From contig CM044321.1 of the NCBI GenBank assembly GCA_024291935.2, positions 57,840,985-57,904,984 of the forward strand: 64,000 bases of DNA. The letters are read 5' to 3'. This document shows, in pieces, positions 22,501 to 34,500 of the stretch (within the stretch, counting starts at the first letter, position 1; each line of letters begins with the position of its first letter). Below the pieces are notes generated by a model. It saw only the letters and a list, made by a program, of their open reading frames with translations, did not search any database and was not told the DNA's origin. The position numbers were made by a program, and so were the translations under genes. This DNA comes from Okapia johnstoni (taxonomy: Eukaryota > Chordata > Mammalia > Artiodactyla > Giraffidae).

Positions 22501-25500
22501 TATTTGGAACCAGTCTGTTGTTACATTTCCAGTTCTAACTGTTGCTTCTTGACCTGCATACAGATTTCTCAGGAGGCAGGTAAGTGATCTGGTATTCCTA
22601 TCTCTTTAAGAATTTTCCAGAGTTTGTTGTGATCCACACAGTCAAAGGCTTTGGCATAGTCAATAAACCAGAAGTAGATGTTTTGCTGGAACTCTTTTGC
22701 TTTTTCAATGATCTAATGGATATTGGCAATTTGGCCTCTGGTTCCTCTGCCTTTTCTAAATCCACCTTGAACATCTGAAAGTTCATGGTTCACATACTGT
22801 TGAAGCCTGGCTTGGAGAATTTTGAGCATTACTTTGCTAGCTTGTGAGATGAATGCAATTGTGCGGTAGTTTGAACATTCTTTGGCATTGCCCTTCTTTG
22901 GGATTGGAATGAAAACTGACCTTTTCCAGTCCTGTGGCCACTGCTGATTTTTCCAAATTTGCTGGCATATTGAGTGCAGCACTTTCACAGCATCATCTTT
23001 TAGAATTTGAAACAGCTCAACTGAAATCCATCACCTCCATTACCTTTGTTCATGGTGATGCATATCCTGCTGTGGCAGGCAGAGTCTTTACCACTGAGCC
23101 ACCCGGGAAGCCCTCTAACTCATACCCTAGTCCCAATTATTTATTTAGAATAGATCAGTGCCTTCCAGAGACTGAAGTCTGGGGACAATGATGAAGAATA
23201 TTTATTAATGAAATTTACTTCAATTTTCTTTAGCAAATATATCCAGTCTGTACCATGTGATGAGTTCTGCTCCAACCATTTTACAAATATTAACAAGGGA
23301 CCAGGACCAGGTGGGGTTGAGACATCCTGAGAAGAGAATGAGGGCATATGGGTAAGAGGGGATGACAGGACGGAGGGAAAGAAAAGCAGGGAGAAGTCCA
23401 AGAAGGGAGATATCTGGGTAAGAAAAAGGTCGGCCCTAGAGACTGTCGATCTTAGAAAATTCTGCCGCAAGTTCTCATCACTGTGGGAAATGGTACGAGG
23501 ATCAGCTCAAAGCCCATGACCCCAGCTTTCTTGATCCAAATTTGTTCAATCATCTTAGTTCACATCAGTCTCTCTACTTTGGTCCAGTATCTGACAGATT
23601 CCCACTGAAAAGAGGAAGGACTTGGAAAATTCATGAGCGATTAGCTATACATTGGCCCTTTAGAGCATTCAAAGTCCTCTACCTCTGTAACACAGAGGAG
23701 TTTTCCTGGCTTGACTCTTTCAGTACACGACTGTCTCAACAGGATGCGCCCTCATCTTTGACTGCTATTTTTAATTAATTAATTTATTTGCTGCATAGGC
23801 CTTAGTTATGTCATGCAAGATCTTTCGCTGTGGCACACTGACTCTAGGTATGGAGTGTGGGCTCAGTACTTGTGGTGTGTGGGCTTAGTTGCTCCATGGC
23901 ACGTGGGATCTTAGTTCCCTGACCAGGGATTGAACCCATGTCCCCTGAACTTCGAGGTGGATTCTTAACCACTGGACCTTCCAGGGAAGCCCCTTCAACT
24001 GCTTTTAACAAGCTTTCTGGACATGGGAGAACACAGCATAGATGGCCTTCGCCTGAAGTTCTGTCTCATTACTTCACCCCCAGTACAGAGAGCAGCGTAC
24101 CCATGGTATTTTTTTCAATGTGGATCACGCTGTATGGGTTTCTCCACAAGGAGAAACTCAATAAAGAGTGCTGAATGACTGGCTGGAAATAGTCCACTGA
24201 CCTCCCCCTCAACAGGTAAAGCTGGAGCAGCAAGGGCACAGGTACAGGGGAGCGTGGTCAAGGCCAACACAGTCACAGGGAGAGCAAACTGACAAATATG
24301 TGGTACAAGACAGATTTAATTTATCGCTTTAGCTTAAAACTGCATCCAATATTTATAAACAAGTGTAATGTTCTATAATGTCAATATGTAAAAATAATAT
24401 ATTTTAGAAATAATATATAGAATAGTAATATGTAATAATATATAGATTTATCTGTTGAGCTTAAAACTGTATCCAATATTTAGAAACAAATGCACTGTTG
24501 TATAATGTCAACATGTAAAAATAATACATTTTAGAAATAATAAATAAAATAATAATATATAATAATATAAAATATTTGGTAAGCTCAAGCATCATACAAA
24601 TGGCTTGACAAAAATCAGCAAATCATTATCTGCCAAAAACCTTCATTTGAAGCTCTGAGTAGGGTCTGAAGGGCAGAGATGCAGCTCCAGCCAATGCCTC
24701 ACTCCCTCAGGAGCTCTCCCTCTTCATGTGGGCAAAACGGCTGCCTCCAGGCACCTTTTCACTGAGGAAGGGGAGGTCCCTGATGGATGGATGTGGCTCT
24801 ACTCTGCAGGGTCCCTGTCTGATGAGGGACAGGCATTTCTACAGGTATTTCATCGTAGATAGAATCTAATATCACAAATGCTATTTGGTTACATATAAAC
24901 ACAGATCCCTCATTCTGTACTTACCCTGTACTTAATACTTTTACTGTTACTTCCAAAAAGTATTTGAAGCAGAGCACTTAGCTTGTTTTGCTACAAAGTA
25001 CTGTCATAACATGTGCTTCCCTGGTGGCCCCGTAGGTAAAGAATCCACCTGCAATGCAGGAGACCAGGGTTCCATCTCTGGGTCGAAGATCCCCTGGAGA
25101 AGGAAATGCCTACGCACTCCAGTATTCTTGCCTGGAGAATTTCATGGACAGAGGAGCCTGGTGGGCTACATGGGGTCACAACGAGTTGGATAAGACTGAG
25201 TGACTAACACACACAGTCATAACATAGAAAATACTTTTCAACTTACAAAAAAAGAGAATAATTTTTCTGTATTTACTTGCCCACAATTTTTTGGTTTGTT
25301 TTTTGGTGGTGCCAAATGGCTTGAGGGATCTTAGTTCCCTGACCAGAGATCGAACACCTACCTGACCCCTGCAGTGGAAGTTCAGAGTCCTAACCACTGG
25401 ACCAGCAGAGAATTTCCTACTTGTCCACTATTAAACCAGTCATTTACAAACAAGAATGTCAACTTCTGGAGACTCTAACTTAAAGAAATTTGACATTACC

Positions 25501-28500
25501 TTCAAAGATTGTCTTTTAGTCACATAATTCTCAGACTGAAGCAGTTTCTCATAGTCTTCAAAAATCTAATGAAAAGAAAAGAAATATTAATAATGTAAAC
25601 CCAGCAGTGATTTCTCTGCATTAAGTCTGTTTGCTTCAGAAGTAAATCCCCAGTCCTTCAGCCCAGCCCAGACGTTGTGCTGTGTATCTCTGGGTGGATT
25701 GCCTTTGTCCATGGGGAGGTTTCCCCGTTTCTCCATCCGCACTTACTCATAGAAATATCGGGGGATGAGGAGGCGGGTGATATCAGAGACATGCTTTCCT
25801 CTGTTATATTTTACTTCTGCAAAGTAGAAATTGAGTAGAAAAACGGAGTAATTGAGTCCTCCCAATAAAGCACTTTGACTAAAACATCTATTTTACTTTA
25901 TTTTTGGCTGTGTTGGGTCTTTGTTGCCATGCGTGGGCTTTCTCTAGCTGCAGTGCATGGGCTCAGCAGTGTTGGTGCCCGGGCTTGATTGCCCCTCAGC
26001 ATGTGGGATCTTCCCAGACCAGGGATGGAACCCATATTGCCTGCATGGGCAGGCGGATTCCTAACTCTAGACCACCAGGGAGTCCTGAAGAAAGCATCTA
26101 TTAACTCATCTAATGAGCTGCAGGATAACTCATTTTATGCCATTTTAAAGAAATGCGTTTACGCAGTCTTGCTGGTAGCTATTAGTCTTTGGATAATTTG
26201 AGAAAAGATTGAAGACACTTAGCAACTCATAAAGAATCAAACTGGCAAATTCACAGCATGAGCAGGCAGAGGAATAGGGTCACTTTTGCCACATGATGGC
26301 CATGTGAATCCCAACTGGCCTCTCTGGAGCACTTCCACTCTCCCCAGAAGCTGGGAGACACTGGTGATGGGGGCCCGTTTCCTAGTGTGATTGGTCATCA
26401 AACACAGTCTAGGCCCTTCGGTTGAACACAGAGTGCCAGGAGCTGGGAAAGTTCAGTGTCAACCTCTGGTCACACATAGGCACACTCAGAGGCCACTTAG
26501 GTGGGAGGGAAAGCCTGGCAGAGAGCTGAAAGCAAGAGAGTTTAGAGACTGGGGAGAGTAGCAAAGGGTCCTTGGAAGACCAAATGCCAGGTATGAGTGA
26601 TGAGGACAAGCTGTGCACACTGGTGAGAATGCCCAAGAGAGAATTCAGAAACTGAGAAAACAAAATCATGGAGCTCACGTTAAAGTCACAGTAATTTTTT
26701 TTCTTTTACTTGAAGGTTTTATTATTTATTCTGATTGTCATGGAACACAAGAAGGATTTTGTGGGTCACTAAAGGCATCAGACAAACATTGTGGTAAATT
26801 TTACTTGTAACCATAAAATGTCAATGCATGCATATAAGGTATTATTGACTCCCTAGGCTCCCAGTTTCATTATTTTAGGTCATATACCATGTCCTCCAGC
26901 TTCAGGTTTACCACTAAAGAAATAAGAAACTCAACAAGTATGAAATGTTTAAGGAGCATGAGTTCTTGAAGCCAATGTTCAGGTCAGTGCAATAGGCTCA
27001 GTATCCGTGAGACTACTAAATTACACAAGATGTGACTATAAAGAAAAAGTTAGGTAAATAAGGGTCAAAGAGAATGAGCTCATGGTCTCTCAAAATTGTT
27101 GCTTATTATCCTTGAGTGCAAATTGCACAACACATTATTTCACTCATTCTATAGAAAAGATGAGTAGTTGATATACAGGTTTTGTCATAAGCTATCTTTG
27201 TCCTCTTATTTTCATTCATTATAAATATTACATATAATGAATTTGAGAAAACTATGCACTATCTCCATAGTGAAGGAAGGGAAGCCTGGTGTGCTGCAGT
27301 CTATGGGGTCACAAAGAGTTGGACATTACTTAGTGACTGAACAATAATGAGTCTTTAATATTCCATCCAGCATCTACAGTTACTGAACAAACTATAATAA
27401 GTTTGTCTCCTAAACTCAAAAATGTATGAGTCTCTTTTAGTCTTGAAGCTTTTGGATACATCTGGCAGTAATCTTTTTCTCCCTTCATATTTTACACTTT
27501 GATCAAAGGTCTCCAATTGATTTCATGGATTTTCTCTTGATAATTTTAGGATATGAAAATCACTTTTGATTTCATGATTACATTGATAATTCTTAATCTC
27601 AAAGGAAGAGTAGCAAACAATTTATGAAGAAGAAAGCCACAGTGTAATTTCTATGATTTGGATGTGTGGAAACACAGGATATGGGCAGGGTGTTCCATAG
27701 CTTCCCAGAGTCATCTGTTTCCATTTATCTTTTTGTGTGGCTAACTACAAAATTTTACATTACACAGTGGCTTGCATTATATTTCAACTGGACAGTACTA
27801 GTCTAGAGCAGCTAAACTAACACTGCAACAAGCCATGTAAAGTTTTGTCTCTAAGCCTGTGCTATGTTTTACTTTAATTCATGGCGAATAGATGGGGAAA
27901 CAGTGGCTGACTTTATTTTTTGGGCTCCAAAATCACTGCAGATGGTGATTGCAGCCATGAAATTAAAAGACACTTTTTCCTTGGAAGGAAAGTTATGACC
28001 AACCTAGACAGCATATTAAAAAGCAGAGACATTACTTTGCCAACAAAGGTCCGTCTAGTCAAGGCTATGGTTTTTCCAGTAGTCATGTATGGATATGAGT
28101 GTTGGACCATAAAGAAAGCTGAGCACCGAAGAATTGATGCTTTTGAACTGTGGTGTTGGAGAAGACTCTTGAGAGTTCCTTGGACTCCAAGGAGATCCAA
28201 CCAGTCCATCCTAAAGGAGATCAGTCCTGGATATTCATTGGAAGGACTGATATTGAAGCTGAAATTCCAATACTTTGGCCAGCTGATGCAAAGAGCTGAC
28301 TCATTTGAAAAGACCCTGATGCTGGGAAAGATTGAGGGCAGGAGGAGAAGGGGACGACAGAGGATGAGATGGTTGGATGGCATCACCAACTCAATGGACA
28401 TGGGTTTGGGTGGACTCCGGCAGTTGGTGATAGACAGGGAGGCCTGGCGTGCTGCGGTTCATGGGGTCGCAAAGAATTGGACACGACTGAGAGGCTGGAC

Positions 28501-31500
28501 TGAACTGAACTGAATGCTGTTTCTATTGATGGTACACTTAGCAAAAGCATTGTAGCTCTTGGTTGGGTTTGTTTATTCAATGTGCATTTAATACCATCAA
28601 ATATATGGTACTGAGTTAGGTATTAAGGATGTCTAAGTAATCATGATAAAAATTAATCCATGGTACTATCCTGAAAACCTTAAATCTTTTCAACTTCCTA
28701 CAACAACCCTATGAAGTAGCTATTATTAATATCCTCATTTTATGGTAGGCACAGTAACTTGTTCAGAATCATATAATTAGTAAGAGACACAGCAGGATTC
28801 TGAAGCAAAGCAACTGGACATAAATCTGTACTGCATTCTGAACCCCTGTGTTTGACAGATAAGGTTCCTTCCTCCCAGGGAGCTTATGAACCAGACAGAA
28901 AGATACAAAGACACACCATAATAATATTATACAATGTGGAAAACGTGTGAGAAAGAAGGAGAATGGAAGGAGGGGAGAGAGAGAGAGTGTGTGTGTGTCT
29001 GTTTGGGGTGAGGGGGTTAGGGTGTATGTTAGGGAGAGCTTCCTGGAAGAGTCACATGATGAAAGCAAGCAGGACCATGAGGCGTTCCCAGGGATGTACC
29101 CTCCCGAGTCTCCTACTTCTTGTTTCTAGGAAAGGCTTACCCTCCAAGGCCCGGGTTCCAAAGAGCACATTTAATCAGAGAAGTGAGAAAATGCAGAAAC
29201 CAAGGACAACCGTCAAGCAAGACAAAACAGTAACAGTTGAGCCAAAAACAAAGTCAGTGATCTTTAGGTCCTCCATAAAGTCTATAGATAATATCCTGAG
29301 CCATATCCTTGAGTTGTTTAAGAGAGACTGAAATCCCCACCAGGTGGAAGAAGTTAACTGTATACTGACCACACGTACAGAGACCTCATACTGGTTGAAA
29401 CGAAGGGGTTGATGATGTTAACCCCTGATATGCCACCTTGTCACCTTACTACCAACCAGTCAGAAGACGGTCCACTCACAACCCTCACCCCTTCCTGGAA
29501 AACTATTCAGGATTTGAGTCTTTTGAGCATTAGCTGCCCCACACTCCTTGGAGTGTGGGGCACTTATTGCCTTGCAGTAAATCCTGGACTTTCCTTCACT
29601 ACAACCCAGTGTCAGCAGACTGGCTTTGCTGCATGCCAGGTAAGTTTGGTTCAGTAACAATGATGGCTGATTATCAAAACGATGAGACGGATTCACCCTT
29701 AGAGAAGGGAGCTGGAAGACAGATGTATATTTTGGTATTTCTACTAGTCAGTGAAACTAGTTATCAACCATGTAAAATGATTCATTTTATTAAAGGTGGG
29801 GTGCCCTATATGGCTTAGATGGTAAAGCCTCTGGTGCAATGCAGGAGACCTGGATCCAATCCCTGGGTCAGGAAGATTCCCCTGGAGAAGTGTATGGCAA
29901 CCCACTCCAGTATTCCTACCTGGAGAATCCCATGGAGAGAGGAGCCCGGTGGGCTATAGTCCATGGGGTCGCACAGAGTCGGACATGACTGAAGGGACTT
30001 AGCACCTACATATACACCGCCTCTTAAGAGCAACATGGATGCTCTTAAGTCAAGGTCAAAGTGAGCTGGTGCTAGTTGTTTCCTGGAGCTCCAGAGCACA
30101 ACAGGAAGAGGTAAGAAAAACAAGGACGCCCTGATCTCCTGCTATCCTCTATTTTTCATAGTTTCTTAATGATCTGACTTCTGGGTAATAAACCAAGCAA
30201 GTGGATGGTTGGTTTCAATTTCTCTCATAAATAGAAGTAAGTGCTAAGAGATCTAAGAAGGAGAGAGGGAAAGGAAGAATGAAATAAAGACTTAAAAACG
30301 ACTTTTACTTACAGTGTCATAATTTTGTTCTAAGAAGTCTGCTACCAACACTTTATGTCTAGTTAGCAAATCCTAGAAAAAGAACAGTCAATGAAACAAA
30401 ATTATTATAGGTAATAAATTTTACAAATCTATTCTTTTCTTCAAAGATTTTCTAAGTCAATTAATTTGAAGCATAACAATTTCAGAATATTTTCATTTAC
30501 ATCCCAGAATTATTTCCCTTTCTTAGTTTAAGATGTGAAATACAATTTGTTTCATGCTAAAAACAACAGAGTGCTTTAAATTCATATCATTGTTAGATTA
30601 TAGAAATAATTTAACTAGTGAAAAAAATGTCACCAAAGAGACAAGCTTACATTATATTTCTTCAAGCCCATAACTCTACATTGTAAACATGATACAATAA
30701 GTATTCAAATAAAGCTTATGATGATCTTTTAAAATGTCATTGATAGCTATTAAAAACAAAAAACTCTGAACGGACTAAAACCATATCTCACAAGGTAACA
30801 GATTTTCAATGATTGACCTTTAGTTTTCTTCTTAATCACTTTTGAAATGGAGGTGCCTAGGATTCTTGGAAGCACAAGAACAACATTTAAAAAACTATAT
30901 TTATTTTACTTATTTATTTGGCTGCACTGGGTCTTAGCTGTGGCATGTGGGATCTCTAGTTGCAGCATTCAAACTCTTGGTTATGGCATGTGGGATCTAT
31001 TTCCCTGGCCAGGGATGGAATCTGGGCCCCTGCATTGGGAGCATGGAGTCTCAGCCACTGGACCACCAGGGAAGTCCCAAAAGAATGACATTTATCTCAG
31101 CATTGTCCTAGTCCTGCTCTTGGGTCAGTGGGCTGTGAAGTGTTGTGCAGTTACTAAGTAGCACAATGCACCCTTTCAAAGTTGAGGACAAGGAGCCTGA
31201 TCTAACTATAGACATAACTCCCAGGAAACTGAACAAAAGCATAAAGGAACGTTTGATTGAAAATTCACACCTAAATTATAACCTTAAGTCACCTTGAGGT
31301 CAAAAGAAAACAAGCCCCAGCTAATCCTCTTAATATGCTTAAAGGCTAAATGCCTTGCCTAGGTGCTATGCAGAATTTAATTAAAAACAACATGAATTTT
31401 CAAGTTTTCCAAAATAAATTCTTAGGCTTTAATACATATTTAATTAAAACTTCTAATTTAATTAAAAGTATATACAAGATACACAACATAACCTCACAGA

Positions 31501-34500
31501 GAAAAAGAAGGCAGCCGCAACGCTAAAACTCACTCCTCTTCAGAAAAATATTTTTAATTGGAGGATAATGGCTTTACAATATTGTGCTGGTTTCTGCCGT
31601 ACATCAATATGAATCAGTCATATTCATATGACTGACATGACCCTCCCTCCCATTTTCCCATCCCATCCCACCCCTCCAGGTTGCCACTGAGTCCTGGGTT
31701 CTAAAACTCACATTTTAATTTCAATAAAAGGTTAAATATTTAAAGTACTTTGCACTACAGTTTTCTTTTTTCTTTTTAAAAATTTGTATTGGCATATAAT
31801 TGATTTACAATGTTGTGTCAGTTTCTGCTGTACAGCAAAGTGAATCAGTTATATATGTACACATACATCCACTCTCTGATTCTTTTCCCACATAGGTCAT
31901 TACAGAGTATTGAGCAGAGTTCCCTGTGATATACGGCAGGTCCTCATCAGTTGGCACTACAATTTTCAAGTCCTCAAATAATGAAACTGGGTATTAACTT
32001 CATTTCCTATTACTTATCATCACAACCTGTTTGACCACTGGGCCTATCACTGGAGACATGTATTTGTTTCCCCAGGAGAACGTAACAGTACAGCTCTGGA
32101 ACTGGGATTTTAAAATGGGAAAATGCTCTAAGGAATTCATCCCAGTCAAAATTCAAACTAGTTGCTACATCAGAGACCCCCTAGTTCCATAGCAACCTTT
32201 TGGGGTCCCTAGTCTTTTTCTAAGTGGATATTTGGAATGCCCAGTTTATACACCCCCAATCTCCTGAGCATTACTGGTGGTTTTCTGAGCTGACTTAGGT
32301 TAGAAAGGTCTCTGCATGGGCTGCAGCAGGCACTCTCAGTGGCTGCACCCATGGAGCTCCACATCTCTTATGCCAGTCATCAGCCTTGAGTACAAGGATC
32401 ACAATCTGCCGTGGCCTCAGGCCCTACACCTGCAACGATGGTGACACCGGAAAGAGTACCTGGCAGATAAGTGCTACCGGCAAAGGTTTTCCATTCACCC
32501 TACATTAGTGTTACACCAAAGAAAGAGGAATAAGGAGGGGTTCTGTGAGGAGCAGCTCCTTCAAATTCTAAGGGAAAAAATAACTTTAAAATCCAACAAT
32601 AGAATATATAATAGGGTAGGGAAAAATTCCTCCAGCACATATGTGTGTGGATAGAGACAATAAGTGAGTGTGTACACATTACATATACCTAGATATACCC
32701 TCAAATTTATACACATAATAATGCATGCACAAAACTGGAGGGACTGTACCATATCCAGGGGATCTTCCCACCCCAGGGATGGAACCCGGGTCTCCTGCAT
32801 AGCAGGCAGATTCTTTACCATCTGAGCCACCGGGGAAGCCCCATATACATATAGCATGCTAAGTCGCTTCAGTTGTGTTCAACTCTGTGTGACCCCATGG
32901 ACTGCAGCCTGCCTGGCTCCTCTGTCCATGGGATTCTCCAGGCAAGAATACCGGAGTGGGTTGCCATGCCTTCTTCCAGGGTATCTTCCCGACCCAGGGA
33001 TCAAACCTGTGTCTCTTACATCTCCTGCATTGGCAGGTAGGTACTTTACCACTAGTACCACCTGGGAAGCCCTCATATACATATATAGGGTGGGCCAAAA
33101 CGTTCACTTGGATTTTTCTATAATATCTTATATTTGTGTGTCTGTGTATATATATACACACGTGTATATACACACAATACATAAACAAATACAGTTGTTG
33201 CATTATTAAAGATCAAAGAACTGAGAGGGAAAAAAATAGCTAGGATCCCCCCAAAAAGGAAAAAGCAGGAAATTGCCAAGAAAACCAAAATTCAAATTTT
33301 AAAAAATTTTAAAAAGTATTGAAAATAGTGTACTCTTTCATCCCACCTTCTAACAATTCTGTTTTGACAGGACTAGCTTTTGCACGGTCTAAGTCTTATG
33401 CTAAAAATTATTGATATCGGTATTTTAGCGAATTCTGCACAGCCTGGAAGGACTCAGGGTGAAATGACAAAGACACACATTCCATGGCAGGGACCCAAGA
33501 CCACAGCAGCTAGCAGTAGCTGCATTGACAAAGGGTTTACTATGTGCTGGAGAGTGTGCTTCGCACTCTACATAAGTTATTTCTAATCTGCACAACTCTG
33601 CAAAAACGGGGATTATGTTCCTCATTTCACAGATGAAGAAAATGAGGCCCAAGGGTTAACTAACTTGCTCAAGGATGTACAGCAAATCAGGTGCAGACAG
33701 AGATGGAATTCAAACCACTTTTTAGCATGTCAATTCTTAGAGGGGAGGCGTGGAAGAGACTGTGGTTATAAGGAATCCTTTTGGGGAATGGAAAATTTGC
33801 AGACAATGCCATGAAAAAATATAATACAATAATGGTAAAACATCAATAATTAAACTGAACAACGGTCATCCTACAGGTCAAAAAAAAAAAAAGGCTAAGC
33901 CTAGGAAGTTAAAAACAAAAGCCCAAACCAGCCAACAAATCAAGCAAACAAATCCCTCTGAAAGCAGTTACTTAAAAAAAAAAAGTGGGACTTCCCTAGT
34001 GGCCTAGTAGACAAGAATCTGCTTGCCAATGCAGGGGACACGGGTTCGATTCCTGGTCCAGGAAGATCCCACATGCCTCGGAGTAACTAAGCCCATGTGC
34101 CACAACTACTGAGCCTGCGCTCTAGAAACTGTGCTTCTCAACAAGAGAAGCCACTCCAATGAGAAGCCCTCACACCGCAAGGAAGAGTAGCGCCCGCTAG
34201 CTACAACTACAGAAAGCCTGCACAAACAGCAATGAAGACATAGCACAGCCAAAAATAAAGAAATTAACTGATTTTTAAAAAGCAACTTGCGTTCATTACA
34301 TTATATTGACCATAGCATTTTGGTAAAATGTAGAAAATTGGCATTTTCAATATCAGTAGCATATTAGGGGGAGAAGGCAATGGCACCCCACTCCAGTACT
34401 CTTGCCTGGAAAATCCCATGGACAGAGGAGCCTGGTAGGCTGCAGTCTATGGGGTCACACAGAGTTGGACACAACTGAAGCGACTTAGCAGCAGCAGCAG

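Larger units (their letters stand above)
16415..25499 (-). other. CAB39L: CAB39L intron between coding exons 6 and 7
   Basis: 9.1 kb. Holds CHR, Bov-tA, MaLR and L1 pieces and the antisense-oriented BovB nested in a SINE. Unassigned stretches are 16959-17314, 18350-18779 with 19014-19352 (possibly one old LTR-like element split by a SINE), 19680-21014, 21169-21444, 23126-23766, 23993-24311 and 24576-25002. Confidence 0.9.
25566..30312 (-). other. CAB39L: CAB39L intron between coding exons 5 and 6
   Basis: 4.7 kb. Contains a CHR SINE, two BovB pieces, a MIR, a probable LTR and a Bov-tA. Positions 25566-25889, 26088-27269, 27349-27877, 28820-29129 and 30011-30312 show no recognisable feature beyond short purine-rich and TG-rich runs near 28960-29000. 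Confidence 0.9.

Noticed and set aside
25003..25225. GTCATAACAT direct repeats as an attachment site
   Set aside because: Ordinary target-site duplication of a SINE.
27920..28513. 197-residue frame as a gene
   Set aside because: C-terminal region of a truncated BovB; near-identical frames recur at 55192 and 58862.
28963..29331. 122-residue open frame
   Set aside because: Starts in purine/TG simple sequence and runs into a probable LTR; no domain.
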